Shown here: positions 25,005 through 33,737 of the stretch, in pieces
Layout of the letters: each line of letters begins with the position of its first letter
Position numbering within the stretch: position 1 is the stretch's first letter
NCBI GenBank assembly: GCA_052084925.1
Contig: JBQDEV010000006.1
Span: 62,001 to 126,000, forward strand
Direction: 5' to 3'
Length of the DNA stretch: 64,000 bases
From: CmP2 sp052084925
Lineage (GTDB): Bacteria; Actinomycetota; Actinomycetes; Actinomycetales; Micrococcaceae
Translations under genes and position numbers: made by a program
Notes under the pieces: generated by a model
The model's input: the letters and a program-made list of their open reading frames with translations, nothing else
Database searches by the model: none
What the model was told of the DNA's origin: nothing

Positions 25005-25948
25005 TGCCGCGACTGCGCACCCTCGATCCCGGCATCCGGGTGACCGTGCGTGTACCGGCCACCTCCGCTAACCTCGGGCCCGGGTTCGACTCCATGGGTC
25101 TGGCGCTGAGCCTGTTCGACGACGTCGAGGCCCGTACCGTGGAGTACGGATTCCGCGCCGAGGTCAGCGGTGAGGGAGCAGCCACGCTGCCCACCGATGG
25201 CCGGCACTTGGTGATCTCCCAGGTGCGCACCCATCTGGCACGGCACGGCTGGGACGCTCCGGGGCTGGTCCTCACCGCGCGCAACCGCATCCCGCATTCT
25301 CGTGGTCTGGGGTCCTCTGCTGCCGCCTATGTCACGGCGATTCTCATCGCTAATGCGTTGCTGCCCGAAAGCGAGCAGGCCACCGCTGAGGAGCTCCTGC
25401 AACATACCGCACGCCTGGAAGGTCACCCCGACAATGTGGCACCGGCACTGACCGGCGGACTGGCCGTGTCCTGGGCGGATGCCGAGGAGAAGTACCGCAG
25501 CGTGCGCATCACCCCGCACGCCTCCATCACGCCGGTGGTGGCCATTCCCGAGCACCCGCTGAGTACCGAGACGGCCCGCGGTCTGCTGCCCACCCAGGTC
25601 GACCATGCGGTCGCTGCCGCTAATTCGGGACGCGCAGCGCTGCTGACGCACGCCCTGTCTCAGGACCCCGACACGCTGCTGCCTGCCACCCGTGATCTGC
25701 TGCATCAGGACTACCGCGAGCCTGCGATGCCGGAATCACTGGCCCTGATGAATTCCCTGCGCGCCGACGGCGTCGCGGCGGTTGTCTCCGGAGCCGGTCC
25801 CACCGTGATGGCACTGGCGCGCACCGAGGCCGAGGCCACGACCGTGCGCGAGTCGATCCAGTCCCGCTTGCGCGAGGCGACACAGCGGTGGACGGTGGAG
25901 ATTCTGCCGGTCGCCACAGAAGGTGCTAGAGTAGAAGTGTTCCGCTGA
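25004..25948 (+). CDS. thrB: Homoserine kinase
   Basis: The 314-residue GHMP kinase shows PATSANLGPGFDSMG near the N-terminus, the ATP loop HSRGLGSSAAAY and the C-terminal SGAGPTVMAL motif. It phosphorylates homoserine for ThrC. ATG at 25004 overlaps the thrC stop (a GTG at 25001 is also in frame). The terminator hairpin starts inside its stop codon, and a TAGAGT -10-like hexamer lies in its last codons. Confidence 0.95.
   Translation: MPRLRTLDPGIRVTVRVPATSANLGPGFDSMGLALSLFDDVEARTVEYGFRAEVSGEGAATLPTDGRHLVISQVRTHLARHGWDAPGLVLTARNRIPHSRGLGSSAAAYVTAILIANALLPESEQATAEELLQHTARLEGHPDNVAPALTGGLAVSWADAEEKYRSVRITPHASITPVVAIPEHPLSTETARGLLPTQVDHAVAAANSGRAALLTHALSQDPDTLLPATRDLLHQDYREPAMPESLALMNSLRADGVAAVVSGAGPTVMALARTEAEATTVRESIQSRLREATQRWTVEILPVATEGARVEVFR
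25927..25932 (+). promoter_or_regulatory. -10-like TAGAGT inside the end of thrB, possible rho promoter
   Basis: TAGAGT within the last seven codons of thrB would start transcription near 25939, just before the hairpin at 25947-25965. If active it produces a rho mRNA with a leader of about 260 nt. Confidence 0.35.
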
Positions 25949-25972
25949 GGAAGCCACGCTTCCTTTCTTGTT
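25947..25972 (+). terminator. Intrinsic terminator at the thrB stop codon
   Basis: AGGAAGC (25948-25954) pairs with GCTTCCT (25958-25964) around a CAC loop and is followed by TTTCTTGTT. The stem uses the last base of the thrB stop codon. It can end the argS-thrB operon and, if rho is transcribed from within thrB, act as an attenuator. Confidence 0.7.
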
Positions 25973-26197
25973 GCGGATCACCTCCTCACTTCTTGAGGTA
26001 GTTCCCCAGATGATGACGCAGATCACTGTGCGACATTTGGTTGGCACGGGCACGTGCCAGAAGTAGCCCTTTCATGGGAATGAACATGCACATTCGTTCG
26101 CGCCATCGTGCGCACAGTTGTGCCACGAACGCGAATGCACACCAGCAGGACGCCATTCTGTCAGCGCGCCCTGCCTGACGAGGGAGAAGGAACCTTC
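25973..26197 (+). other. Structured leader region of rho
   Basis: The stretch contains a 7-bp hairpin TGGCACG/CGTGCCA (26042-26048, 26053-26059), then a larger imperfect stem in which ATTCG/TTCG segments near 26092-26100 pair with CGAA/CGAAT segments near 26127-26137 around an inner GCACA-GT-TGTGC hairpin. A 34-codon mini-ORF (26074-26178) spans these elements. Rho is autoregulated through its leader in other bacteria, so this is a likely regulatory leader. Confidence 0.5.
26074..26178 (+). CDS. Possible 34-residue leader peptide upstream of rho
   Basis: ATG at 26074 opens a 34-codon frame ending in TGA at 26176-26178, 19 nt before the rho GTG. Internal ATG codons at 26080 and 26086 are alternative starts; there is no clear ribosome-binding site for the first, and only GGGAA near the others. 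The predicted peptide is rich in His, Arg and Ala. Escherichia coli rho has a 33-residue leader peptide (rhoL), which makes the position noteworthy, but expression is unproven. Confidence 0.2.
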   Translation: MGMNMHIRSRHRAHSCATNANAHQQDAILSARPA

Positions 26198-28240
26198 GTG
26201 ACCGATACCAAAGAAAACACGACTTCCGCCGGTGGCGGACTTGCCGGCCTGAAGCTGGCACAGTTGCAGGCACTAGCCTCGCAGCTGGGAATCACCGGCG
26301 GCTCACGGATGCGCAAGGCCGACCTGGTCGCTGCCATCTCCAACCACCAGCGCGGCGGTGCCGCGGCCAGCCGGGGCTCCGAGTCCAGCTCGCCCGAGAA
26401 GCCAGCGAAGAAGACCGACGACGCCACGGCATCGACCGGCGACGATGCCGCTGCCGCTCCCGCGCGTCGGTCGCGTTCGCGCCGTGCCGATGCGCAGGGC
26501 TCCGGTGAGCAGACGTCCGGCGGCCAGGACGCCGCGGTGCACACCTCCGAGAAGAGCGCCGACCAGGGCCAGCCCGCACAGGACTCCGACTCCCAGGACG
26601 AGCAGGACGGCAACCGCCGTCGTTCTCGCGGCGGTCGGGGCCGTGGCGGACGTGACGACAAGAGGGCCGGCGAGCGCACGGACGCCCAACAGAATCAGCA
26701 GTCGGATCAGTCCGAGTCTGAGAACTCCGACCGCGCCCAGAAGAGCGACCGTCAGGACGACGGGCGACGCGAGGGTGGCCGCGGCGGCCGGGACAATCGT
26801 GGCGGACGGGATAACCGTGACAATCGCGATAACCGCGATAACCGCGATAACCGCGACAACAAGGATTCGAAGGACAACAGCCGGGACAACGACAACCGCG
26901 ATCAGCGCGGGAACCGGGACAACCGGGATCAGGACGGCGACGACGATCGCAATGATCGCGGATCGCGCCGCAACCGGCGCAACCGCAATCGCAACGATCG
27001 TAATGATCGCAATAACCGCCGCAATAACCGCCGCGGTGGCCCCGAGGTCGACGAGACCGAGCTGAGCGAGGACGACGTGCTCGTCCCCGTGGCCGGCATC
27101 CTGGATGTCCTCGACAACTACGCGTTCGTCCGCACCTCCGGGTACCTGCCCGGCCCCAAGGACGTCTACGTCTCCCTGTCCTTCGTCAAGAAGTACGGAC
27201 TGCGCAAGGGCGACGCTGTGGTCGGCGCCATCCGGGCTCCCCGCGAAGGCGAAGAATTCTCCGGAGGCGGCAAGGGCAGCAACCGGCAGAAGTTCAACGC
27301 ACTGGTCAAGCTGGACAGCGTGAACGGCAATCCCGCTGGCGAGACCGGCGCTCGCGTCGAGTTCTCGAAGCTGGTGCCGCTGTACCCGCAGGAGCGCCTG
27401 CGCCTGGAGACCGACCCGAAGGCCATGGGGCCGCGCATCATCGACCTGGTCTCGCCGATCGGCAAGGGCCAGCGTGGTCTGATCGTCTCGCCGCCGAAGG
27501 CCGGCAAGACCATGGTGCTGCAGTCCATCGCCAACGCCATCACCACGAACAACCCCGAGGTGAAGCTGATGATGGTCCTCGTGGACGAGCGTCCCGAGGA
27601 AGTCACCGACATGCAGCGCTCCGTGCGCGGCGAAGTCATCGCTTCCACCTTCGACCGTCCGGCTGAGGACCACACCACGGTCGCCGAGTTGGCCATCGAG
27701 CGCGCCAAGCGCCTGGTCGAGATGGGGCACGACGTCGTGGTGCTGCTGGATTCGATGACGCGTCTGGGTCGTGCCTACAACCTGGCGGCCCCCGCCTCAG
27801 GCCGTATCCTCTCCGGTGGTGTGGATTCGTCCGCACTGTACCCGCCGAAGCGCTTCTTCGGTGCGGCACGCAACATTGAGAATGGCGGTTCACTGACCAT
27901 CCTCGCCACCGCCTTGGTGGAGACCGGATCCCGCATGGACGAGGTGATCTTCGAGGAGTTCAAGGGCACCGGCAACATGGAACTGCGTCTGTCCCGTCAG
28001 CTTGCCGAGCGCCGGATCTTCCCCGCAGTCGACGTCAATGCCTCCGGCACCCGGCGCGAAGAGAACCTGCTCTCCTCCGAGGAGATCAAGATCATGTGGA
28101 AGCTGCGCCGTGTGCTTTCCGGTCTGGACACTCAGCAGGCCCTGGAGACGCTCACGCACAAGCTCAAGGACACGCAGTCCAACGCCGAGTTCCTGATGCT
28201 CGTCTCCAAGACGACGCTGGGCTCCAAAGGCGACGACTAG
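26198..28240 (+). CDS. rho: Transcription termination factor Rho
   Basis: The 680-residue protein has an N-terminal Rho_N/SAP-like domain (about residues 16-50), a very long Arg/Asp/Asn/Gly-rich disordered insertion (about 55-285) with a DNR tandem repeat, the RNA-binding cold-shock-like domain (about 290-365), Walker A PPKAGKT at 432-438 and Walker B VVVLLDSMTRL near 512. The insertion is an enlarged version of the actinobacterial Rho extension, which adds RNA binding. The GTG at 26198 is preceded by GAGAAGGA. A 19-bp terminator follows. Rho ends untranslated transcripts genome-wide. Confidence 0.96.
   Translation: MTDTKENTTSAGGGLAGLKLAQLQALASQLGITGGSRMRKADLVAAISNHQRGGAAASRGSESSSPEKPAKKTDDATASTGDDAAAAPARRSRSRRADAQGSGEQTSGGQDAAVHTSEKSADQGQPAQDSDSQDEQDGNRRRSRGGRGRGGRDDKRAGERTDAQQNQQSDQSESENSDRAQKSDRQDDGRREGGRGGRDNRGGRDNRDNRDNRDNRDNRDNKDSKDNSRDNDNRDQRGNRDNRDQDGDDDRNDRGSRRNRRNRNRNDRNDRNNRRNNRRGGPEVDETELSEDDVLVPVAGILDVLDNYAFVRTSGYLPGPKDVYVSLSFVKKYGLRKGDAVVGAIRAPREGEEFSGGGKGSNRQKFNALVKLDSVNGNPAGETGARVEFSKLVPLYPQERLRLETDPKAMGPRIIDLVSPIGKGQRGLIVSPPKAGKTMVLQSIANAITTNNPEVKLMMVLVDERPEEVTDMQRSVRGEVIASTFDRPAEDHTTVAELAIERAKRLVEMGHDVVVLLDSMTRLGRAYNLAAPASGRILSGGVDSSALYPPKRFFGAARNIENGGSLTILATALVETGSRMDEVIFEEFKGTGNMELRLSRQLAERRIFPAVDVNASGTRREENLLSSEEIKIMWKLRRVLSGLDTQQALETLTHKLKDTQSNAEFLMLVSKTTLGSKGDD
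26810..26860 (+). repeat. 9-bp tandem repeat encoding D-N-R units in rho
   Basis: About five and a half copies of a 9-bp unit (GATAACCGC and variants) encode consecutive D-N-R triplets (residues 205-221). Slippage at this site would change the length of the insertion in 3-residue steps without a frameshift. Confidence 0.85.
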
Positions 28241-28250
28241 CACCACGATG

Positions 28251-28293
28251 ACCACCGCGCCTTTCACGCACACCGCGTGAAAGGCGCGGTGGT
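28251..28293 (+). terminator. Rho-gene terminator, 19-bp perfect hairpin
   Basis: Arms 28251-28269 and 28275-28293 are exact 19-bp reverse complements around ACACC, followed by a T-containing stretch (CTCTGTGTAT). It separates rho from prfA. Confidence 0.85.
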
Positions 28294-28313
28294 CTCTGTG
28301 TATCCGCCACCCG

Positions 28314-28319
28314 TAGGCT
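28314..28319 (+). promoter_or_regulatory. -10 candidate TAGGCT for prfA
   Basis: TAGGCT lies just after the rho terminator and about 35 nt before the prfA ATG, giving a short leader containing GAAGGAATCCAGG. Confidence 0.4.
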
Positions 28320-28353
28320 TGTTGTCTGCATTAGACCATCGAAGGAATCCAGG

Positions 28354-29427
28354 ATGTTCGAATCCGTCGACTCGCTCCTTGAAGAGCACGCCGAGATCAC
28401 CGCGGCCCTCGCCGACCCCGAGGTGCACGCCGATCAGGCGCGCTCCCGCAAGCTCGGGCGACGCTTCGCCGAGCTCAACGGCATCGTGGCAGCGCACCAC
28501 CGGTGGCACCAGCTCAAAGACGACCTCGAGACCGCGCAGGAACTCGCCGCCGACGACGAGGAATTCGCCGCTGAGGTTCCCCGGCTGCAGGAACTGCGCG
28601 ACGAGGCCGAGGAACGCCTACGCAGGCTGCTCATCCCACGCGACCCGGACGATGCCCGCGACGCTATCCTCGAGATCAAGGGCGGTGAGGGCGGCGAGGA
28701 GGCAGCGCTCTTCGCCGGAGACCTGCTGAGAATGTATCTGCGCTTCGCCGAGTCCAAGGGCTGGAAGACGGAGATCATCTCCTCGACTGAGTCTGACCTG
28801 GGCGGCTTCAAAGATGTTCACGTCGCAGTGAAGGGCAACGCCACCGACCCGGCAGAGGGAGTTTACGCTCACCTGAAGTTCGAGGGCGGGGTGCACCGCG
28901 TGCAGCGCGTTCCCGTGACCGAGTCCCAGGGACGCATCCACACCTCGGCCGCCGGCGTGCTGGTGTTCCCCGAGGTGGATGCCCCAGATGAGATCGACAT
29001 CAGCCAGAACGACCTCAAGATCGACGTCTACCGTTCCTCTGGCCCGGGCGGCCAGTCGGTGAACACCACCGACTCCGCGGTGCGCATCACCCACGTCCCC
29101 ACCGGGATCGTGGTGTCGATGCAGAATGAGAAATCGCAGATTCAGAACCGCGAGGCAGCGATGCGCGTGCTGCGGTCCCGACTGCTGGCCCACCAGCAGG
29201 AGCAGATCGACGCCGAGAACGCCGCCACCCGCGCCTCCCAGGTGCGGACCATGGATCGATCGGAGCGGATCCGAACCTATAACTACCCGGAGAACCGCAT
29301 CGCCGATCATCGCACCGGATACAAGGCCTACAACCTGGACCATGTGCTAGACGGCGGACTCGGACCGGTCATCGAATCCTGCATCCAGATGGACGAAGCC
29401 GACCGGCTGGCCGCGATCGGTGAGTGA
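28354..29427 (+). CDS. prfA: Peptide chain release factor 1
   Basis: The 357-residue class I release factor has the GGQ motif (PGGQSVNTTDS, about residue 232) that triggers peptidyl-tRNA hydrolysis and the stop-codon recognition region with RVPVTE (P-V-T, RF1 type reading UAA/UAG). It is followed by prmC, whose product methylates the GGQ glutamine, with an 8-nt overlap. Confidence 0.96.
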   Translation: MFESVDSLLEEHAEITAALADPEVHADQARSRKLGRRFAELNGIVAAHHRWHQLKDDLETAQELAADDEEFAAEVPRLQELRDEAEERLRRLLIPRDPDDARDAILEIKGGEGGEEAALFAGDLLRMYLRFAESKGWKTEIISSTESDLGGFKDVHVAVKGNATDPAEGVYAHLKFEGGVHRVQRVPVTESQGRIHTSAAGVLVFPEVDAPDEIDISQNDLKIDVYRSSGPGGQSVNTTDSAVRITHVPTGIVVSMQNEKSQIQNREAAMRVLRSRLLAHQQEQIDAENAATRASQVRTMDRSERIRTYNYPENRIADHRTGYKAYNLDHVLDGGLGPVIESCIQMDEADRLAAIGE

Positions 29428-30352
29428 CCTCGCCGCGCAGTTGCGCGACGCGACCGCGCGGCTGCACGCCGCCGGAGTGGAATCAGCGCGTCATGACGCC
29501 CGGATCCTGCTCTCGCATGCTCTGAACGTGTCTCCCGGTCGCCTCGACGTGCTGGTGGCGCTGGGCCGCGATCCCACTGCGGCCGAGTCGGCACACATCG
29601 AGGATCTGCTGGCCCAGCGCGAGCAGCGAATCCCGTTGCAGCTGATCCTGGGCAGTGTGGATTTCGGGGGAGTGGAGATCCGTGTCGCTCCCGGTGTCTT
29701 CATCCCGCGCCCTGAGACAGAGCTGCTTGCCGACGAAGCACTGAATCGGTTGAGAAGGGTGCCCCCCGGAGACTGCCTGAGCGTGATCGACCTGTGCACC
29801 GGCACCGGCGCGCTGGCCGCGGCCCTCGCATTCGGTATGCGCTCGTTCGAGGGTCTGGGACCATTTCGAATTCACGCGGTCGAGATCGACGCGGGTGCCC
29901 ACGCCTTGGCGCAGCGAAACCTAGAGAACTGGGACGTCGAACTGCATCTGGGTGATGCCACACGCCCCGAGACGATCCCCGCACTTCACTGCCTGCTGGG
30001 TTCAGCGGACGTGGTGGTCAGTAACCCGCCCTACGTCCCCGAAGACCAACCGGTCACCCAGCAGGAGGCCCAAGCTGACCCTGCACTGGCGCTCTACGGC
30101 GGCAGCGGCGACGGCACACGCATCCCGTTGCAGATCGCCGCCTCCGCAGCACGACTACTGCGCCCCGGGGGACTGTTCATGATGGAGCACGACGAAACAC
30201 ACGGTTCCTTGCTGGTCGACACCCTCGACTCCACAGGATCCTGGCGTGAGGTGACCGTCCACCACGACCTCGCCGACCGGCCCCGATTCCTTTCCGCCGT
30301 GCGTTCCGACGCCGACGCTCCACGCCCAGAGGCCCCGGAGGTGCAAGAATAG
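29420..30352 (+). CDS. prmC: Release factor glutamine methyltransferase
   Basis: The 310-residue SAM-dependent methyltransferase has the N-terminal helical domain, the SAM loop VIDLCTGTGALA and the catalytic SNPPYVP motif that binds the target glutamine. It modifies the GGQ of RF1/RF2. The GTG at 29420 overlaps prfA by 8 nt, so expression is coupled. Confidence 0.95.
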   Translation: MSDLAAQLRDATARLHAAGVESARHDARILLSHALNVSPGRLDVLVALGRDPTAAESAHIEDLLAQREQRIPLQLILGSVDFGGVEIRVAPGVFIPRPETELLADEALNRLRRVPPGDCLSVIDLCTGTGALAAALAFGMRSFEGLGPFRIHAVEIDAGAHALAQRNLENWDVELHLGDATRPETIPALHCLLGSADVVVSNPPYVPEDQPVTQQEAQADPALALYGGSGDGTRIPLQIAASAARLLRPGGLFMMEHDETHGSLLVDTLDSTGSWREVTVHHDLADRPRFLSAVRSDADAPRPEAPEVQE

Positions 30353-30356
30353 AGCC

Positions 30357-31046
30357 GTGAGCGAGCTGTATGACTGCACCGATGAGACCACCCGATCCGA
30401 AGGCATCGCCGCCGCCGTCGACGCCGTGGGCCGCAGAGGGTGCGTGGTGCTTCCCACCGACACGGTATACGGCATCGGAGCCGACGCCTTCTCACCGCAG
30501 GCCGTCGCCGTTCTCCTCGCGGCCAAGGGTCGCGGACGTACCATGCCTCCGCCAGTGCTCATGGCCCATCCTCGGGTCCTGGACGGTCTCGCCATGGACG
30601 TCTCTGAGCAGACGCGGGCGCTGGCCGACGCTTTCTGGCCGGGTGGGCTGACCCTGATCGTCGTGGCTCAGCCCTCCTTGACCTGGGACTTGGGGGAGAC
30701 TCGCGGGACGGTCGCGTTGCGCGTTCCCGACGACGAAATTGCCCGAGCCCTGCTCGAGCAGACCGGCCCCCTGGCCGTGTCCTCGGCGAATCGGCACGCC
30801 CAGCCCGCCGCACACACCGCGCTCGAAGCGCGCGACGCGCTCGGGGAAGCCGTCGAGGTCTATCTCGACGGGGGAAACCGTTCTGACTCCGCTTCCTCAA
30901 CCATCATCGATTGCACCGTGGTTCCGCCCCGAGTCGTCCGTTCCGGGGCGATCAGCATCGAGGAGATCCGGAAGGTGGTCCCCGAGGTGTTGGACCTCGA
31001 TGACGAGCAGCCCTCCACCGACGACCAGGGTGCTCCTCACGCATGA
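30357..31046 (+). CDS. tsaC: L-threonylcarbamoyladenylate synthase (TsaC/Sua5/YrdC)
   Basis: The 229-residue YrdC-domain protein shows the PTDTVYGIGADA start, the nucleotide-binding KGRG segment and SSANRHAQPA. It makes threonylcarbamoyl-AMP for the t6A modification of ANN-reading tRNAs. The usual K-R motif partner region is present as K-x-R (AAKGRGR). GTG start 4 nt after prmC; its stop overlaps the wecA ATG. The short acidic C-terminal tail lacks a full Sua5 domain. Confidence 0.92.
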   Translation: MSELYDCTDETTRSEGIAAAVDAVGRRGCVVLPTDTVYGIGADAFSPQAVAVLLAAKGRGRTMPPPVLMAHPRVLDGLAMDVSEQTRALADAFWPGGLTLIVVAQPSLTWDLGETRGTVALRVPDDEIARALLEQTGPLAVSSANRHAQPAAHTALEARDALGEAVEVYLDGGNRSDSASSTIIDCTVVPPRVVRSGAISIEEIRKVVPEVLDLDDEQPSTDDQGAPHA

Positions 31047-32254
31047 AGGTCTATCTCCTCCTGATGCTGATGGCGGGGCTGATCAGCTTCGTCATCACTC
31101 CCGCCGTGCGTGTGATCGGCGTGCGCGGCCGGGTATACACCCCGCGCCGCAAACGCGACATGCACCGCGAACCGATCCCCAAGCTCGGGGGAGTGGCCAT
31201 GGTCGCCGCCGTCCTCGGCGGACTGTGTATCGCTGGAACCATCCCGTTCCTCGACGGGATCTTCATGAACCCCGACCCGGTCCGCGGGCTGCTGGTGGCC
31301 CTGCTGATCATCATCGTCGTCGGCGTCGCCGACGACCTCTGGGACCTGCACTGGACCATGAAACTCGCCGGGCAGATCAGTGCCGGAATGATGGTTGCTT
31401 TGGGTGGCATTCGAGTGGAAGCCATGCCGGTCGGCTGGATCCCGGTCGGTAGCGAGGCCGCGCAGATCATTCTTACCGTCTTCGTCGTGGTGTTGACGAT
31501 GAACGCCTTCAACTTCATCGACGGACTCGATGGTCTGGCCGCCGGCGTCGCGGTCATCGGGGGATCGGCGTTCTTCCTCTACAGCTACCTGCTCACCCGC
31601 ACCATCAACGCCTACGATTACTCGAACATGGCCACCATGCTCATGGCCCTGTTGGTGGGTGCATGCGCCGGATTCCTGCCGCACAACTTTCAACCCGCCC
31701 GCATCTTCATGGGCGAGGTCGGCGCCCTGCTCATCGGCCTACTGATGGCCACCGCCGCCGTCGCCGTCACAGCCGACGTCGGAGCAATGGCTGGCTTCAG
31801 ATTCCGCAACGTGCCGGCGTATATGCCGATCCTGCTGCCGCTCGCGGTGATGATCCTGCCCTTGTTGGACCTGCTCATGGCCGTCATCCGGCGCACAGCG
31901 CGACGCAGCAGTCCCTTTTCCGCAGACCGCGGACACATTCACCACAAGCTTGTCGACGGCGGATACACCCATCGACAGGCGGTGCTTCTGCTCTATCTCT
32001 GGGCGTTCGTGGTGGCCTACGGGGTGGTGGCTCTGAACTTCTTCCGCTCCGATGTGGTGCTCATCGTCATCGGAGTATCGCTGCTTGCGATGCTGGTGCT
32101 CACCCTCTGGCCTTGGATCGCGCGTCAGCTCTACTACCGACGTCTGCGCCAGATCCGTGCGGCACGGGCGGCGAAGAGGGCTCAGGCGCTGAAAACCGAG
32201 ACCGGATCACTTCAGACGATCGACCAGCAGAGGATGACTCGTGAAGGACAATAA
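31043..32254 (+). CDS. wecA: Undecaprenyl/decaprenyl-phosphate sugar-1-phosphate transferase (WecA/MraY family)
   Basis: The 403-residue, about 11-helix membrane enzyme has the family's Asp clusters VGVADDLWD and NAFNFIDGLDGLAAG and the loop FSADRGHIHHKL near residue 292. It transfers a sugar-1-phosphate (GlcNAc-1-P in the mycobacterial homologue at the same position) to a polyprenyl phosphate, starting a cell-wall polymer. MraY itself is usually in the division cluster, so WecA is the better call. The start overlaps the tsaC stop (ATGA). Confidence 0.9.
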   Translation: MKVYLLLMLMAGLISFVITPAVRVIGVRGRVYTPRRKRDMHREPIPKLGGVAMVAAVLGGLCIAGTIPFLDGIFMNPDPVRGLLVALLIIIVVGVADDLWDLHWTMKLAGQISAGMMVALGGIRVEAMPVGWIPVGSEAAQIILTVFVVVLTMNAFNFIDGLDGLAAGVAVIGGSAFFLYSYLLTRTINAYDYSNMATMLMALLVGACAGFLPHNFQPARIFMGEVGALLIGLLMATAAVAVTADVGAMAGFRFRNVPAYMPILLPLAVMILPLLDLLMAVIRRTARRSSPFSADRGHIHHKLVDGGYTHRQAVLLLYLWAFVVAYGVVALNFFRSDVVLIVIGVSLLAMLVLTLWPWIARQLYYRRLRQIRAARAAKRAQALKTETGSLQTIDQQRMTREGQ

Positions 32255-32642
32255 GCACGGCTGGTGGGGAATCCTGCGTGACGCCACGTTCTGGAGCTTG
32301 GGCGGCCTGGTCATCACGGCTGTGGTCTTCGCGTTCCTCGACGGCGCGGCCGCGGTGGCGTCGGTTGCGGTGGCCGGGTTGGCGGTCGTAGTGCTCTCGG
32401 CCCTGACCATCATCGCGATCGCCCTGGTCTGGCGCCGGAACCGCGATGCTGCGATTCCCCTGGCCATGGGGATCTTCATCCTCAAGATCGTCCTCTTCGG
32501 GCTGGCGCTCACGGTGATTCCGGCGCCCGCATGGCTCGAGACGCTGCCTGCGGCCATCGCCGCGATCGTCGCGATCGTGCTCTGGCAGGCCGGCGAGGTG
32601 CTTGCATTCGCGCGAACGCGCCATCAGCTCTACAATGTGTAG
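32241..32642 (+). CDS. atpI: AtpI-like membrane protein upstream of the ATP synthase operon
   Basis: The 133-residue protein has four predicted membrane helices and little sequence conservation, as expected for AtpI, which assists assembly of the c-ring. The GTG at 32241 overlaps wecA by 14 nt. Assignment rests on size, topology and position before atpB. A small hairpin (AGGACC-TTCAT-GGTCCT) follows its stop. Confidence 0.75.
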   Translation: MKDNKHGWWGILRDATFWSLGGLVITAVVFAFLDGAAAVASVAVAGLAVVVLSALTIIAIALVWRRNRDAAIPLAMGIFILKIVLFGLALTVIPAPAWLETLPAAIAAIVAIVLWQAGEVLAFARTRHQLYNV

Positions 32643-32924
32643 AAAAGGACCTTCATGGTCCTCGACGAGAGTTTCCCCTTCTCCCGCACACCGCGCGAGT
32701 CCACTGGATTCATTGGCGTCCTCTGAGAACCTTCAGATCAGAAGCAAATAGGAAAATCTTCCTTGCTTAACTGGTCTCAAGACAGCACAGGGCCCTGGTG
32801 TTTGGTAGGGTGAACGAGGATCAAATACGACATCGTCGAGGCTTTGGTTCATCCGTGCCAGCTTGTTCGCTACCTCCTGCTCATTTTTGGGGATGCAGTA
32901 GCGAAGACTGTAGAGAGGAAAAGC
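32643..32924 (+). other. Gap between atpI and atpB
   Basis: This 282-nt gap holds a 6-bp hairpin (32646-32662), an A+T-richer stretch around 32730-32770, a TAGGGT -10 candidate (32806-32811) and the atpB ribosome-binding site AGAGGAAAAG just before 32925. The operon main promoter is probably here. No gene is supported. Confidence 0.45.
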
Positions 32925-33737
32925 GTGCTTCCGCTCCTGCTCGCCAGCTCCACCACCGACGGTGGCTTCTCCGCCCCCACGATCAGCGAAACCCACCTTC
33001 CGGAAATCATTCCGTGGGCAGCCGAATGGGGTACCGGCTTCGGCAAGCAGATGCTGATGATCGTCCTCTCGGTTATTCTCATCTCCGCGTTCTTCATGAT
33101 CGCGATGCGCAAGCCCAGCCTCGTTCCCGGCAAGGTTCAGTGGATTGCTGAATCCGGCTACGCCTTCGTGCGCAACTCCATTGCACGAGACATCATCGGG
33201 GAGAAGCAGTTCAAGGCCTGGGTGCCGCTGCTCTTCGGCCTCTTCTTCTTTGTGCTGTTGAACAACCTCTTCGGAGCGATTCCGTTCTTACAGCTGCCCA
33301 GCTTCTCGCACGCCGGCGCTGCGTATGCTCTGGCGGTGATCGTCTACATCATCTGGATCGGTGTGGGTGTTCGCCACCACGGCGTCAAGTACTTCAAGCT
33401 GGCTGTTGTTCCTTCCGGCGTTCCCGGCTGGATTCTGCCGCTGCTGGTGCCGCTGGAAATCATCTCGAACTTCATTGTCCGTCCGCTGACGCACTCGCTG
33501 CGTCTGATGGCGACCATGCTTTCGGGTCACATGATCGTGATGCTCGCCGGTTCCGGTGCCGCGTACTTGATCACCGAGTCGGGCAGCCTGGCCATGCAGG
33601 GCACCGGTGTCCTCGTGGTGATCGGCTCTGTGGCCCTGTACTTCCTGGAACTGCTGATCATGTATCTCCAGGCCTTCGTCTTCACCCTGTTGACTGCGAT
33701 CTACATTCAGGGTGCGCTAGCGGCCAACGACCACTAG
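32925..33737 (+). CDS. atpB: ATP synthase Fo subunit a
   Basis: The 270-residue membrane protein has about six helices and the essential Arg in HSLRLMATMLSGHM (near residue 196), which faces the c-ring carboxylate in the proton path. The GTG at 32925 is chosen because AGAGGAAAAG precedes it and gives the normal length; an upstream ATG-type opening from 32844 has no ribosome-binding site. Confidence 0.94.
   Translation: MLPLLLASSTTDGGFSAPTISETHLPEIIPWAAEWGTGFGKQMLMIVLSVILISAFFMIAMRKPSLVPGKVQWIAESGYAFVRNSIARDIIGEKQFKAWVPLLFGLFFFVLLNNLFGAIPFLQLPSFSHAGAAYALAVIVYIIWIGVGVRHHGVKYFKLAVVPSGVPGWILPLLVPLEIISNFIVRPLTHSLRLMATMLSGHMIVMLAGSGAAYLITESGSLAMQGTGVLVVIGSVALYFLELLIMYLQAFVFTLLTAIYIQGALAANDH

Noticed and set aside
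26810..26860. Tandem 9-bp repeat considered as a CRISPR or origin-like array
   Set aside because: The units are contiguous, have no spacers, and encode in-frame D-N-R triplets within rho.
26303..27730. 475-codon minus-strand frame opposite rho with hydrophobic Val/Ile/Ala runs
   Set aside because: The hydrophobic repeats are the reverse reading of the D-N-R repeat region of rho; there is no promoter or ribosome-binding site.
32798..33151. 117-codon plus-strand frame overlapping atpB
   Set aside because: It lies in another frame across the atpB start, which has a clear ribosome-binding site and conserved product.
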